Shown: in pieces, positions 54,868-64,000 of the stretch
Layout: each line of letters opens with the position of its first letter
How positions within the stretch are numbered: the first letter of the stretch is position 1
NCBI RefSeq assembly: GCF_002095475.1
Contig: NZ_MLFR01000029.1
Location: forward strand, 1-64,000
DNA from: Pantoea rwandensis
GTDB lineage: Bacteria > Pseudomonadota > Gammaproteobacteria > Enterobacterales > Enterobacteriaceae
DNA: 64,000 nt
Direction of reading: 5' to 3'
Translations under genes and position numbers: made by a program
The notes under the pieces: model-generated
Told to the model about the DNA's origin: nothing
Seen by the model: the letters and a program-made list of their open reading frames with translations, nothing else
The model's database searches: none

Positions 54868-55704
54868 ATGGATCTGGCTTTAGTGACTGGCGGCAGTCGT
54901 GGCATTGGACGGGCGACCGCTCTGCTGCTGGCACAAGCGGGCTATCGTGTCGCGATAAACTATCGTAAACGCGCGACGGAAGCCCAGCAGGTGGTTACTG
55001 AAATTGAAGCGCAGGGCGGCAGTGCATTTGCCGTGCAGGCAGATATTGCGGATGAAGTTCAGGTGGTGCGCATGTTCCAACAGCTGGATGAACAGGATGG
55101 CGCGCTGCGAGTGTTGGTGAATAATGCCGGGATTTTGTTCACCCAGTGCCGTGTTGAAGATCTCGACGCTGAGCGTATTCAGCGCGTGTTTGCCACTAAT
55201 GTTCTCGGCACATTTATTTGCTGTCGTGAAGCGGTAAAGCGTATGAGCACAGCGCATGGCGGACAGGGCGGTGCCATCGTCAATGTTTCATCGGCGGCCT
55301 CACGTCTTGGTGCACCGAATGAATATGTTGATTATGCGGCTTCAAAAGGCGCGATGGATACCTTGACCAAAGGCTTGTCACTTGAGGTGGCGGCCGAGGG
55401 GATTCGCGTCAACAGTGTGCGACCCGGCTTGATCTACACTGAAATGCATGCCGATGGCGGCGAGCCAGGAAGAGTGGATCGCGTGGCGAGTTCGCTGCCA
55501 ATGGGGCGTGGTGGTCAGGCAAATGAAGTTGCCGAGGCCATTCTCTGGCTGGCAAGTGATGCCGCCTCTTACGTCACTGGCACCTTTATTGATGCCGCAG
55601 GCGGGCGTAAAACCAGGTCGGCATGGCTGCCAACCCCGACAACGCTTGTTCACCTCGTCAGGTCGGCATGGCTGCCAACCCGACAACGCTTGTTAATCTC
55701 GTAG
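54868..55704 (+). CDS. ygfF: Short-chain dehydrogenase YgfF with repeat-encoded C-terminal tail
   Basis: The protein is a classical SDR, probably an NAD(P)-dependent oxidoreductase of unknown substrate. Motifs: cofactor TGGSRGIGRATA (8-19), NNAGIL, and catalytic Ser/Tyr/Lys in NVSSAASRLG and YVDYAASKGAMDTL. It ends the SDR fold at VTGTFIDAAGGRK, near residue 250, where the E. coli homologue stops. Here about 28 more residues (RSAWLPTPTTLVH, then RSAWLPTRQRLLIS) come from two copies of a 45-bp repeat. The natural stop seems to have been lost to repeat insertion. Confidence 0.92.
   Translation: MDLALVTGGSRGIGRATALLLAQAGYRVAINYRKRATEAQQVVTEIEAQGGSAFAVQADIADEVQVVRMFQQLDEQDGALRVLVNNAGILFTQCRVEDLDAERIQRVFATNVLGTFICCREAVKRMSTAHGGQGGAIVNVSSAASRLGAPNEYVDYAASKGAMDTLTKGLSLEVAAEGIRVNSVRPGLIYTEMHADGGEPGRVDRVASSLPMGRGGQANEVAEAILWLASDAASYVTGTFIDAAGGRKTRSAWLPTPTTLVHLVRSAWLPTRQRLLIS
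55614..55702. repeat. Two tandem ~45-bp repeats plus GTAGGG palindrome after ygfF
   Basis: Copies at 55614-55658 and 55659-55702 share CAGGTCGGCATGGCTGCCAA and CGACAACGCTTGTT; the second lacks one C. A GTAGGG-family palindrome (GGTCAGCA-TTTA-TGCTGACC, 55705-55724) follows directly. The tandem part is translated as the ygfF tail. Confidence 0.88.
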
Positions 55705-55746
55705 GGTCAGCATTTATGCTGACCTGGCCAAAGATATCGCTCTGAA

Positions 55747-57195
<1,449 letters not shown>

Positions 57196-57311
57196 TCATT
57201 ACACTGTTTGCGGAATAGTAAACTGCCCGCAGTGTAACAACTCACTTATTAAAGTCACGATATAACACCGGGTGAAATAGGTGACTTGTTACAGTGAAAA
57301 AACAGGGTGTT

Positions 57312-58058
57312 TTATAGTGCAGTGGCGCGGGAAATATATCGGCCAAGGGTTTCCAGAATATATAAAACGGGCACCTGGGTGGTGATGTCGAGGCGGTCAC
57401 CGAGCTTCAGTTGTGGCATGTGATAAGAGAGATTGAAGTCAGCCATCTTTGCCAGTGAACAGCCTTCATGGTTGGTAATGGAGATGATTTTACAGTGATG
57501 CAGACTAAATTGGCTGGCGAAACGCAGTATCTCCTCGGTTTCACCGGACACCGATAAAATAATCGCCAGCGCATTTTCATAAGCACTCTTACTGACGGGA
57601 TAATAAGGGTCATCAATATGATGGCTAAATTTACCGATATTGGAAAAATAACGTGCACCGTATTTCCCGAGGCTGCCTGAGGTGCCAGCACCAATAAAGA
57701 AAATATGCTCCGCTTGCATAATCATCTGGGCGGCCTGGGCAATTTGCTGCTCGAATTCATCATTATGAATGCTTTTAAAGAAACTCAGCATTTCACCGAC
57801 TCCTGAAGGCATCAGCACCGGCGCCGTTTGTTCTTGCGCCAGACGAAAGCGGATGCGGAATTCCGACCAGCCTTCACAGTGCATTTTGCGGCAAAAGCGC
57901 AGCACGGTAGTGGTGGAAACGCACGCCTGGGCCGCCAACTCGCGAATCGTCATATAACTGACACTTTCCCGATGTTTGATGATGAAGTGATACACCTGCA
58001 TCTCAAGGTCATTCAGGCTGGACAAATCGCGGTGTGAAAACATGCGTGCGGCACTCAT
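57312..58058 (-). CDS. RpiR/MurR-family regulator with SIS domain
   Basis: The protein (about 248 residues from this start) has an N-terminal RpiR helix-turn-helix (SYMTIRELAAQACVSTTTVL) and a C-terminal SIS sugar-phosphate domain (HIFFIGAGTSGSLGKYG; AIILSVSGETEEILRFA). Such regulators sense phosphosugars. It lies 125 bases upstream of bglA on the same strand, so a 6-phospho-sugar response is likely (inference). Start choice is uncertain: no good ribosome site precedes ATG 58058, ATG 58043 or GTG 58109. Confidence 0.88.
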   Translation of the reverse strand: MSAARMFSHRDLSSLNDLEMQVYHFIIKHRESVSYMTIRELAAQACVSTTTVLRFCRKMHCEGWSEFRIRFRLAQEQTAPVLMPSGVGEMLSFFKSIHNDEFEQQIAQAAQMIMQAEHIFFIGAGTSGSLGKYGARYFSNIGKFSHHIDDPYYPVSKSAYENALAIILSVSGETEEILRFASQFSLHHCKIISITNHEGCSLAKMADFNLSYHMPQLKLGDRLDITTQVPVLYILETLGRYISRATAL

Positions 58059-58218
58059 CGACAAAATGAGTCGCCAGTGTAACAGATTGAGCCGCTGGCG
58101 GGTTGTCACACCCTTACACAGAATTTTTTAGCGTACAGGTGTACTCTGAAATTTTTTCTGGTTACTCTGGTGCACAGAAAAAGCTCAGCTCTTACTATGT
58201 TTTTCAGGAATTAAGCGC

Positions 58219-58872
58219 ATGGCACAGAATCGACTTGTTGCTCAGGGCTATTCGTTAGCCGAAGAGATCGCCAACAGCATTAGCCACGGGATTGGCTGCA
58301 TTTTTGGGATCGTGGGATTGGTATTGTTGCTCACGCAAGCCGTTGAAATGCGTGCCGATATCACAGCCATCACCAGTTACAGCTTGTACGGCGGCAGCAT
58401 GATCTTGCTGTTTCTGGCTTCGACGCTCTATCACGCTATTCCTCATCAGAAAGCGAAGCACTGGCTGAAGAAATTTGACCATTGCGCCATCTATCTGCTG
58501 ATTGCCGGGACCTATACGCCGTTCCTGCTGGTTGGATTGAAATCGCCACTGGCGCAAGGGCTGATGGTCGTGATTTGGGGCCTGGCACTGGCGGGTATTA
58601 TCTTTAAGCTCACCATTGCGCACCGCTTCAAAGTGCTGTCACTGATCACCTATCTTAGTATGGGGTGGTTATCGCTGGTGGTGATTTACCAGTTAGCAAC
58701 CAAGCTTTCTGCGGGCGGAGTCTGGCTGCTGGCGGCGGGCGGAATCGTCTATTCGCTGGGGGTGATTTTCTACGTGTCGCGGCGTATTCCCTACAACCAC
58801 GCTATCTGGCATGGTTTTGTCTTGGGCGGCAGCGTACTGCACTTCTGCGCGATCTATTTTTATGTGATGTAG
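58219..58872 (+). CDS. yqfA: HlyIII/PAQR-family membrane protein YqfA (TrhA)
   Basis: The 217-residue inner-membrane protein has seven predicted helices and the conserved metal-site residues of the family: [37 protein letters not shown] and the C-terminal [23 protein letters not shown]. coli YqfA has been linked to membrane homeostasis and fatty-acid-type control; a true haemolysin role is not established. ATG follows AGGAATTAAGC. Its last 35 bases are part of a tandem duplication (see repeat). Confidence 0.94.
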   Translation: MAQNRLVAQGYSLAEEIANSISHGIGCIFGIVGLVLLLTQAVEMRADITAITSYSLYGGSMILLFLASTLYHAIPHQKAKHWLKKFDHCAIYLLIAGTYTPFLLVGLKSPLAQGLMVVIWGLALAGIIFKLTIAHRFKVLSLITYLSMGWLSLVVIYQLATKLSAGGVWLLAAGGIVYSLGVIFYVSRRIPYNHAIWHGFVLGGSVLHFCAIYFYVM

Positions 58873-58931
58873 TACGTTGAAAGTTGCACTTCTGCGCAAT
58901 CTAAATCTATGTGATGTAAGACGTCGAAAGT
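58838..58931. repeat. 47-bp tandem duplication of the yqfA 3' end
   Basis: Unit 1 (58838-58884) contains the final codons and stop of yqfA. Unit 2 (58885-58931) repeats it with several changes (for example TATTTTTATG becomes TAAATCTATG). Shared blocks are GCACTTCTGCGC, TATGTGATGTA and GAAAGTTGCAC. Confidence 0.85.
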
Positions 58932-58992
58932 TGCACATCATCGTTGCGGCGCAATTTATTGCGCATGTCTGAAGCGAAATATCCGCTGACAA

Positions 58993-59016
58993 GCGCGCGA
59001 TAAATCGCGCCGCTAC
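58993..59016. repeat. Intergenic palindrome, GTAGCGGCG family
   Basis: GCGCGCGATAAATCGCGCCG then CTAC lies between the convergent genes yqfA and ygfZ. It is the complement of the 43658 element in layout. Confidence 0.6.
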
Positions 59017-59021
59017 CGTTC

Positions 59022-60005
59022 TTAATCGACCAGCGAATAAGGCAGCGGCTGAATCGTCATTTTGCCGCCTTCGTCCCCTTCCACACGTAGCACGCTGTCC
59101 GGCTCCAAATCGTTATTCATAACGACCTGTACCCACACACTCCCGTCATCCAACTGGACGCCGGTTAACACCGTACCGGTGCGACGCCATTTATCACCCA
59201 TCTGCAGCTCCATCGAACCGTCTGCCTGCGGGACTTTGCTGGCGGTACCGGCCAGCCAGTAAAGCGCGCGCTTGTTGGCACCGCGGAATTTCGCACGTGC
59301 GACCATCTCCTGGCCGGTGTAGCAGCCTTTTTTAAAGCTGATGGCGTCAAGTGCCTGCAGATTGGTGGCCTGAGGAATCAGCTGCGCGCTGGTGGCAGTT
59401 TCGATCACCGGAATACCGGCCTCGATATCCAGCGCCAGCCACTGCGTGCTGTCATTGAACTGTGCTGTGCCGGCTAACTTCTCTTTTATCGCTTCAGCCT
59501 GCGCCAGTGTCGTGACCAGCAGGAAACGTTCAGCGGTGTGTTCAAACCACAGCAGCGTACTGTCATCCTGCTGAACTACCGGCGTTTCCGCATCAGGCAG
59601 GGTTGGGAACAGACCGGTGAGTGCGGCGCGGGCCTGGAACCCCGCGACACCCAACAACACGGCGTCGTTATCCGCTGCAATGGTCACTTTAGCGAACACT
59701 GCATATTTCTTCAGCTCAGTGAGCTGTTGCTCATGCAGGTTGCGGCGCACGATATAAGCGTAACCTTCGCCACGATGGAACAGACGCAGGTTGCTCCACA
59801 TTTTGCCTTTGGCATCGCAGTGCGCCGCTGGGCGATGCTGGGTGGCTCCCAGCGCCGCGACATCCAGCGTCAACTGACCTTGCAGATAAGAGGTACTGTC
59901 TTTGCCCTGCACTGAAACCAGCGCCCACTCATCAAGCGACATCAGGGTTAAAGGCAGGCGTGACGCCGCTGCAGGCTGGCGTGGCGGAAGGGTGAAAATC
60001 GGCAT
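59022..60005 (-). CDS. ygfZ: tRNA-modifying / Fe-S cluster repair protein YgfZ
   Basis: YgfZ is a folate-binding protein needed for full activity of some Fe-S enzymes, including the tRNA methylthiolase MiaB. The 327-residue protein resembles GcvT in fold and has the hallmark Cys motif [13 protein letters not shown] plus [17 protein letters not shown] near the start. ATG at 60005 ([10 protein letters not shown]) follows CAGGAT; a longer frame from 60092 has no such support. It is divergent from sdhE, as in E. coli. Confidence 0.95.
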   Translation of the reverse strand: MPIFTLPPRQPAAASRLPLTLMSLDEWALVSVQGKDSTSYLQGQLTLDVAALGATQHRPAAHCDAKGKMWSNLRLFHRGEGYAYIVRRNLHEQQLTELKKYAVFAKVTIAADNDAVLLGVAGFQARAALTGLFPTLPDAETPVVQQDDSTLLWFEHTAERFLLVTTLAQAEAIKEKLAGTAQFNDSTQWLALDIEAGIPVIETATSAQLIPQATNLQALDAISFKKGCYTGQEMVARAKFRGANKRALYWLAGTASKVPQADGSMELQMGDKWRRTGTVLTGVQLDDGSVWVQVVMNNDLEPDSVLRVEGDEGGKMTIQPLPYSLVD

Positions 60006-60223
60006 GTGTGCATCCTGATTAATATCGATATTGCTTCCAATGTTAAAAGAGCAGTGTGCGTTTGCAACCTGTTTACCTAATCTGGCGCACAAATCGCGTG
60101 ATAACCCTGCAATGGGTGAACATGCTCTGTGTAACTTCGCGCAGGGTTAAGTACAGTCTCTGCAGCATTTGAAAAAAGCAGGTACACTGAGCGCCACTGT
60201 TTTCAGCCATGGAAAAAAGACAC

Positions 60224-60490
60224 ATGGATATTCATGATAAAGCTCGTGTTCAGTGGGCGTGCCGTCGCGGCATGTTGGAGCTGGATGTCTCCATCATGCC
60301 GTTCTTCAAGTACGAGTATGATTCGCTCAGCGACACCGATAAGCAGGTGTTTATTGCCCTGCTGAAGAGTGACGATCCCGACTTGTTTAACTGGTTGATG
60401 AACCATGGCGAACCGGCCAACCCCGAGTTCAAACGTATGGTGCAACTGATCCAACAGCGCAACCGTGAACGCGGCCCCGTTCCAATGTGA
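60224..60490 (+). CDS. sdhE: FAD assembly factor SdhE (YgfY)
   Basis: SdhE helps attach FAD covalently to SdhA and FrdA. The 88-residue protein has the conserved [14 protein letters not shown] with the functional RGxxE motif, then [17 protein letters not shown] at 60224 ([13 protein letters not shown]) matches the family start; an upstream ATG at 60209 would add five residues. It overlaps ygfX by 26 bases. Confidence 0.96.
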   Translation: MDIHDKARVQWACRRGMLELDVSIMPFFKYEYDSLSDTDKQVFIALLKSDDPDLFNWLMNHGEPANPEFKRMVQLIQQRNRERGPVPM

Positions 60491-60884
60491 TTTACAGCCG
60501 TCACGGAGCGCGCGTGTGCTCAATGTGACGCTGATATTGCTGGTGGCTGGAGTGTTGCTTAGCCTCAGTTGGCCCGTTGAGTGGCGTTGGGGCAAAGCCC
60601 CTCTGTTGATTCTACTGCTGCTGGAGTGCTGGCGTCATGAACGTCGGCTAATGCAGCGTCGTGGCCGTCTGGTGCTGGATGAGCAGGGAAACTGGTTGTG
60701 GGGTGGCGCGCCGTGGCGATTGGCGCGTAAGCCAGACTGGCTACCCTACGGTGTGTTACTGGATATGCGTAATCCGCAGGGTAAACGCTGGCGGCTGTGG
60801 TTGATGCATGACAACCTGCCGCCTTATGAATGGTGCACACTGCGCGCCTGCTGTTTTCTGCAAGAAGACGCTAGGCCAGATTAA
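60465..60884 (+). CDS. ygfX: Small inner-membrane protein YgfX (CptA-like)
   Basis: The 139-residue protein has two close hydrophobic spans (about 19-35 and 45-56) and a C-terminal soluble part with W/R-rich blocks ([20 protein letters not shown]). It aligns in layout with E. coli YgfX, proposed as a toxin-like partner or membrane partner of SdhE; both views are debated. The start is uncertain: GTG at 60465 lies inside sdhE and no ATG is in frame nearby. The 3' end overlaps convergent fldB by 4 bases. Confidence 0.85.
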   Translation: MNAAPFQCDLQPSRSARVLNVTLILLVAGVLLSLSWPVEWRWGKAPLLILLLLECWRHERRLMQRRGRLVLDEQGNWLWGGAPWRLARKPDWLPYGVLLDMRNPQGKRWRLWLMHDNLPPYEWCTLRACCFLQEDARPD

Positions 60885-61399
60885 AGTAGTGCAGCGGTTT
60901 CAGTCAGAATCTGTTCGCACCACTGTTCAACACGTTCTTCGCTCAGTTCAAACTGGTTCACATCGTCGAGTGCCAGACCAACAAACTGGGTACCGTCTGC
61001 GGTGAGCGGTTTCTTGCTGGTGAATTCGTAGCCTTCCAGCGGCCAGTAACCCACAAATTGCACGCCCATCGGCTGGAGCAACTCATGCAGCATGCCGAGC
61101 GCGTCCAGGAACCATTCGGCGTACTCCATTTGGTCGCCCATGCCGTACAGCGCGACGATTTTGCCCTGTAGGTTAATCGTCGGCAGTTGCTGCCACACCG
61201 CTTCCCAGTCCTCTTGCAGCTCGCCAAAATCCCAGGTGGGGATACCGAGAATCAGCAAATCGTACTGCTCCATTAACGATGGATCATCATCTTTAAGATT
61301 GTGCAGTGTGACTAACTCTTCACCGATAAAGTCGCGAATTTTCTCCGCCGTCATTTCGGTATAACAGGTGCTGGAACCGTAGAAAAGACCGATATTCAT
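60881..61399 (-). CDS. fldB: Flavodoxin FldB
   Basis: FldB is an FMN electron carrier, part of the SoxRS response in E. coli. The 172-residue protein has the phosphate-binding loop [14 protein letters not shown] (3-16), [18 protein letters not shown] and [16 protein letters not shown], typical of long-chain flavodoxins. ATG at 61399 ([10 protein letters not shown]) is the natural start; a longer frame runs upstream across the xerD promoter. Confidence 0.96.
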   Translation of the reverse strand: MNIGLFYGSSTCYTEMTAEKIRDFIGEELVTLHNLKDDDPSLMEQYDLLILGIPTWDFGELQEDWEAVWQQLPTINLQGKIVALYGMGDQMEYAEWFLDALGMLHELLQPMGVQFVGYWPLEGYEFTSKKPLTADGTQFVGLALDDVNQFELSEERVEQWCEQILTETAALL

Positions 61400-61501
61400 G
61401 CAATTAATGCTCTGACTGATACTCACTTTGGCGCAATTGTACCAGAAGCGGGTGACTTTCAGGCATAATGAGCACGATTTCACACGTGTTGGGGGGGAAC
61501 C

Positions 61502-62395
61502 GTGCAGGACAGCGATCTGATAGAACAATTTCTGGATGCGCTCTGGATCGAGCGTAACCTGGCGAAAAATACGCTTGAGTCCTACCGCCAGGATCTTCAA
61601 ACGCTCACCGGCTGGTTACATCATCATGAACGTACCCTGTTGACGCTTGAAGCTCTCGATCTACAGCAGTTTCTCGCCGAGCGTGTCGAAGGCGGCTACA
61701 AGGCCACCAGCTCAGCACGCACGCTCAGTGCGATGCGCCGTCTGTTCCAATATCTCTACCGTGAAAAGCTGCGAAGTGATGATCCCAGCGCGTTGCTCTC
61801 TGCCCCGAAGCTGCCGCAACGTTTGCCAAAAGACCTCAGTGAAAACCAAGTGGAACGCCTGTTACAGGCACCGAGTATTGACGTTCCTCTGGAGCTGCGT
61901 GACAAAGCGATGCTGGAGCTGCTGTATGCCACTGGCTTGCGTGTGTCGGAACTGGTCGGATTAACCATCAGCGACATCAGTTTGCGTCAAGGCGTAGTGC
62001 GCGTGATTGGTAAAGGCAATAAAGAGCGTCTTGTGCCGTTAGGTGAAGAAGCGATTTACTGGCTGGAGCACTATATGGAGCACGGTCGGCCATGGTTATT
62101 GAATGGGCAAACGCTGGACGTGATGTTCCCCAGTAATCGCGCGCAACAAATGACACGTCAGACTTTCTGGCATCGCATTAAGCACTATGCGACCCTTGCC
62201 AGTATTGATAGCGAAAAACTGTCGCCACACGTGTTGCGCCACGCATTTGCCACACATTTACTGAACCACGGTGCAGATTTACGCGTCGTACAAATGTTGC
62301 TGGGCCATAGTGACCTCTCAACCACCCAAATTTATACGCACGTTGCCACTGAGCGCCTGCGTCAGTTACATCAACAGCATCATCCGCGCGCCTGA
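61502..62395 (+). CDS. xerD: Site-specific tyrosine recombinase XerD
   Basis: XerD, with XerC and FtsK, resolves chromosome dimers at dif. The 297-residue protein has an N-terminal core-binding domain (about 1-105) and catalytic domain with R147 ([11 protein letters not shown]), H243 and R246 ([14 protein letters not shown]), and the nucleophile Tyr near 278 in [15 protein letters not shown]. The start is GTG at 61502, preceded by a G-rich ribosome site. It is followed by dsbC and recJ, the conserved gene order. Confidence 0.97.
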   Translation: MQDSDLIEQFLDALWIERNLAKNTLESYRQDLQTLTGWLHHHERTLLTLEALDLQQFLAERVEGGYKATSSARTLSAMRRLFQYLYREKLRSDDPSALLSAPKLPQRLPKDLSENQVERLLQAPSIDVPLELRDKAMLELLYATGLRVSELVGLTISDISLRQGVVRVIGKGNKERLVPLGEEAIYWLEHYMEHGRPWLLNGQTLDVMFPSNRAQQMTRQTFWHRIKHYATLASIDSEKLSPHVLRHAFATHLLNHGADLRVVQMLLGHSDLSTTQIYTHVATERLRQLHQQHHPRA

Positions 62396-62417
62396 GATGC
62401 GGCAACAAGGATTTGAG

Positions 62418-63131
62418 ATGAAAAAACAGTTAACGATGCTGGCATTGTTGGTCAGTGCCTTTACCGGTCTGGCTCATGCCGATGACAGCGCCATTCAGCA
62501 AGCATTGAAAAAGCTTGGTTTGCAGCAAACTGAAATTCAGCCTTCACCGCTGCCGGGCATGAAAACCGTGTTGACCGAAAGCGGCGTGCTTTATGTCTCT
62601 GAAGATGGCAAACACATGATTCAGGGCCCGCTGTACGATGTCAGCGGTACTCAGCCGGTGAATGTCACTAACCAGCTGCTGGACAAAAAAATCACCGCAC
62701 TGGCGCCAGAAATGATCGTCTACAAAGCGCCGAAAGAGCAGCATGTGATTACCGTGTTTACCGATATCACCTGCGGCTACTGCCGTAAGCTGCACGAGCA
62801 AATGGCCGACTACAACGCGCTGGGCATCACCGTGCGTTACCTCGCCTTCCCACGTGAGGGTCTGCATGGTCAGGTGGAAAAAGCGATGCGTGCCATCTGG
62901 TGCAGCGCCGATCGCAACAAAGCTTTCGATGCGGCGATGAAAGGTGATGCGCCTCAGATGGATGCGCCAGAAACCTGCAAAATCAATCTGGACAAGCATT
63001 ATCAGTTGGGCATCCTGTACGGCATTCAGGGCACCCCAGCCATTCTTACCGACACCGGCGCGATGATCCCTGGCTATCAGGGCCCGCAAGAGCTGAAGCA
63101 GGTGCTTGACGGCCAGAAGCGGGGCGGTTAA
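62418..63131 (+). CDS. dsbC: Periplasmic disulfide isomerase DsbC
   Basis: DsbC reshuffles wrong disulfides in the periplasm and is kept reduced by DsbD. The 237-residue precursor has signal peptide MKKQLTMLALLVSAFTGLAHA, an N-terminal dimerisation domain (about 22-80) and a thioredoxin fold with the active site C119-G-Y-C122. A second cysteine pair lies further on (WCSADRN; ETCKINL), and the cis-proline region is IQGTPAILTD. ATG at 62418 follows AGGATTTGAG. Confidence 0.97.
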   Translation: MKKQLTMLALLVSAFTGLAHADDSAIQQALKKLGLQQTEIQPSPLPGMKTVLTESGVLYVSEDGKHMIQGPLYDVSGTQPVNVTNQLLDKKITALAPEMIVYKAPKEQHVITVFTDITCGYCRKLHEQMADYNALGITVRYLAFPREGLHGQVEKAMRAIWCSADRNKAFDAAMKGDAPQMDAPETCKINLDKHYQLGILYGIQGTPAILTDTGAMIPGYQGPQELKQVLDGQKRGG

Positions 63132-63140
63132 TTCACAGTG

Positions 63141-64000
63141 ATGCATTCTGTCGAACTGCGTCGGCGCGAAGCCCAAACCGACGCCAGCTTACCCGATCAT
63201 TTACCGCCGCTGCTGCGTCGCTTGTATCTGCAACGCGGCGTCAAAGATGCCGCTGAACTGGAACGCGGTGCTAAACATCTGCTGCCATGGCAAACCTTAG
63301 GTGGCATAGCAGAAGCGGTCACCTTGCTGCATCAGATGCTGGAAGCGGGTCGCCGCATTGTGGTGGTGGGCGATTTCGATGCCGATGGCGCCACCAGCAC
63401 CGCTTTAACCGTGCTGGCGTTGCGCAGCATGGGCGGCAATATTGATTATCTGGTGCCTAACCGTTTTGAGGATGGCTACGGCCTCAGCCCAGAAGTGGTT
63501 GAGCAAGCCCGTGCGCGCGGTGCGGAGATGATTCTCACTGTGGATAACGGCATCTCTTCCCACGCCGGTGTGGACACTGCGCATCAGCATGGTATTCCAG
63601 TGCTGGTCACCGATCATCACCTGCCTGGCGAAACGTTGCCGCAAGCTGAAGCGATCGTGAACCCTAATCTCAACGACAGCGAATTCCCTTCTCGTTCGCT
63701 GGCGGGGGTGGGTGTGGCGTTTTATTTGATGCTGGCGCTGCGTGCCCATCTGCGTCAACACAACTGGTTTACTGATGGCCGAACCGAACCCAATCTGGCG
63801 GAGTGGCTCGATCTGGTCGCGTTGGGCACGGTGGCCGACGTGGTGCCGCTGGATGCCAATAACCGCATTCTGGTGTGGCAAGGTTTAAGTCGCATCCGCG
63901 CCGGAAAATGCCGTGCTGGCATTCGTGCGTTGCTGGAGATCGCCAACCGTGATGCGCGCCAGTTAGCCGCCAGCGATCTCGGTTTTGCTGTCGGGCCCCG
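63141..64000 (+). CDS. recJ: Single-strand-specific exonuclease RecJ, N-terminal part (runs off window)
   Basis: RecJ degrades single-stranded DNA 5' to 3' in recombination and mismatch repair. The visible 286 codons hold the DHH phosphoesterase motifs: VVVGDFDADGATSTA, VDNGISSHAGV, the name motif VTDHHLPGE and LVALGTVADVVPLDANN. The frame is open at the window end, so the C-terminal half lies outside. ATG at 63141 follows a GTG at 63138; the ribosome site is weak, suggesting coupling to dsbC ten bases upstream. Confidence 0.95.
   Translation, partial: MHSVELRRREAQTDASLPDHLPPLLRRLYLQRGVKDAAELERGAKHLLPWQTLGGIAEAVTLLHQMLEAGRRIVVVGDFDADGATSTALTVLALRSMGGNIDYLVPNRFEDGYGLSPEVVEQARARGAEMILTVDNGISSHAGVDTAHQHGIPVLVTDHHLPGETLPQAEAIVNPNLNDSEFPSRSLAGVGVAFYLMLALRAHLRQHNWFTDGRTEPNLAEWLDLVALGTVADVVPLDANNRILVWQGLSRIRAGKCRAGIRALLEIANRDARQLAASDLGFAVGP

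Overview
The window looks like a chromosomal segment of a plant- or environment-associated Enterobacterales member, most likely Erwiniaceae (Pantoea/Erwinia-like). This is inferred from gene order: speB, loiP, tktA, epd-pgk-fbaA, mscS, argO, yggE, argP, rpiA, serA, fau, ssrS, zapA, ygfB-pepP-ubiH-ubiI, gcvTHP, ygfF, bglA, yqfA, ygfZ, sdhE-ygfX, fldB, xerD-dsbC-recJ. It is the Escherichia coli order with a few insertions. No tRNA, rRNA, transposase, integrase or CRISPR array was seen.

Left accessory region (1 to about 23.3 kb). It opens with the C-terminal part of a giant Ig-repeat adhesin and its own type I secretion machine (TolC-like protein, LapB-type ABC exporter, HlyD-like adaptor). Next is a complete group 2 (ABC-dependent) capsule locus in the classical three-part layout. 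kpsE-kpsD-kpsC-kpsS (+) faces kpsM-kpsT (-), and an AT-rich serotype-specific block (-) lies between them. kpsF and kpsU are absent. A near-perfect JUMPstart/ops element precedes kpsM, so RfaH control is expected. The specific block encodes a Stealth-type sugar-phosphate transferase, a GT2 plus TagF-like glycerophosphotransferase fusion, a TPR-like protein and a hexapeptide acyltransferase. This points to a phosphodiester-linked, teichoic-acid-like capsule. Two of these genes are split across several reading frames at A/T homopolymers: either real inactivation or phase switching, or base-calling error.

Core region (23.8 to 64 kb). This holds polyamine synthesis (speB), central carbon metabolism (tktA, epd, pgk, fbaA, rpiA), osmotic safety (mscS), arginine export and its regulator (argO, argP), serine synthesis (serA) and the glycine cleavage system (gcvTHP). 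It also holds folate repair (fau), 6S RNA, cell division (zapA), ubiquinone hydroxylases (ubiH, ubiI), succinate dehydrogenase flavinylation (sdhE), Fe-S support (ygfZ), chromosome dimer resolution (xerD), disulfide isomerisation (dsbC) and recJ (cut by the window end). An accessory trio (FAD oxidoreductase, IclR regulator, MFS transporter) sits between argO and yggE.

Two paralogous 32- and 34-residue single-span membrane peptides lie between speB and a YidB-like gene. They are too short for normal ORF calling. The intergenic regions carry several families of palindromic and tandem repeats. In three cases (fau, yqfA, ygfF) the repeats touch or rewrite the 3' end of a gene.
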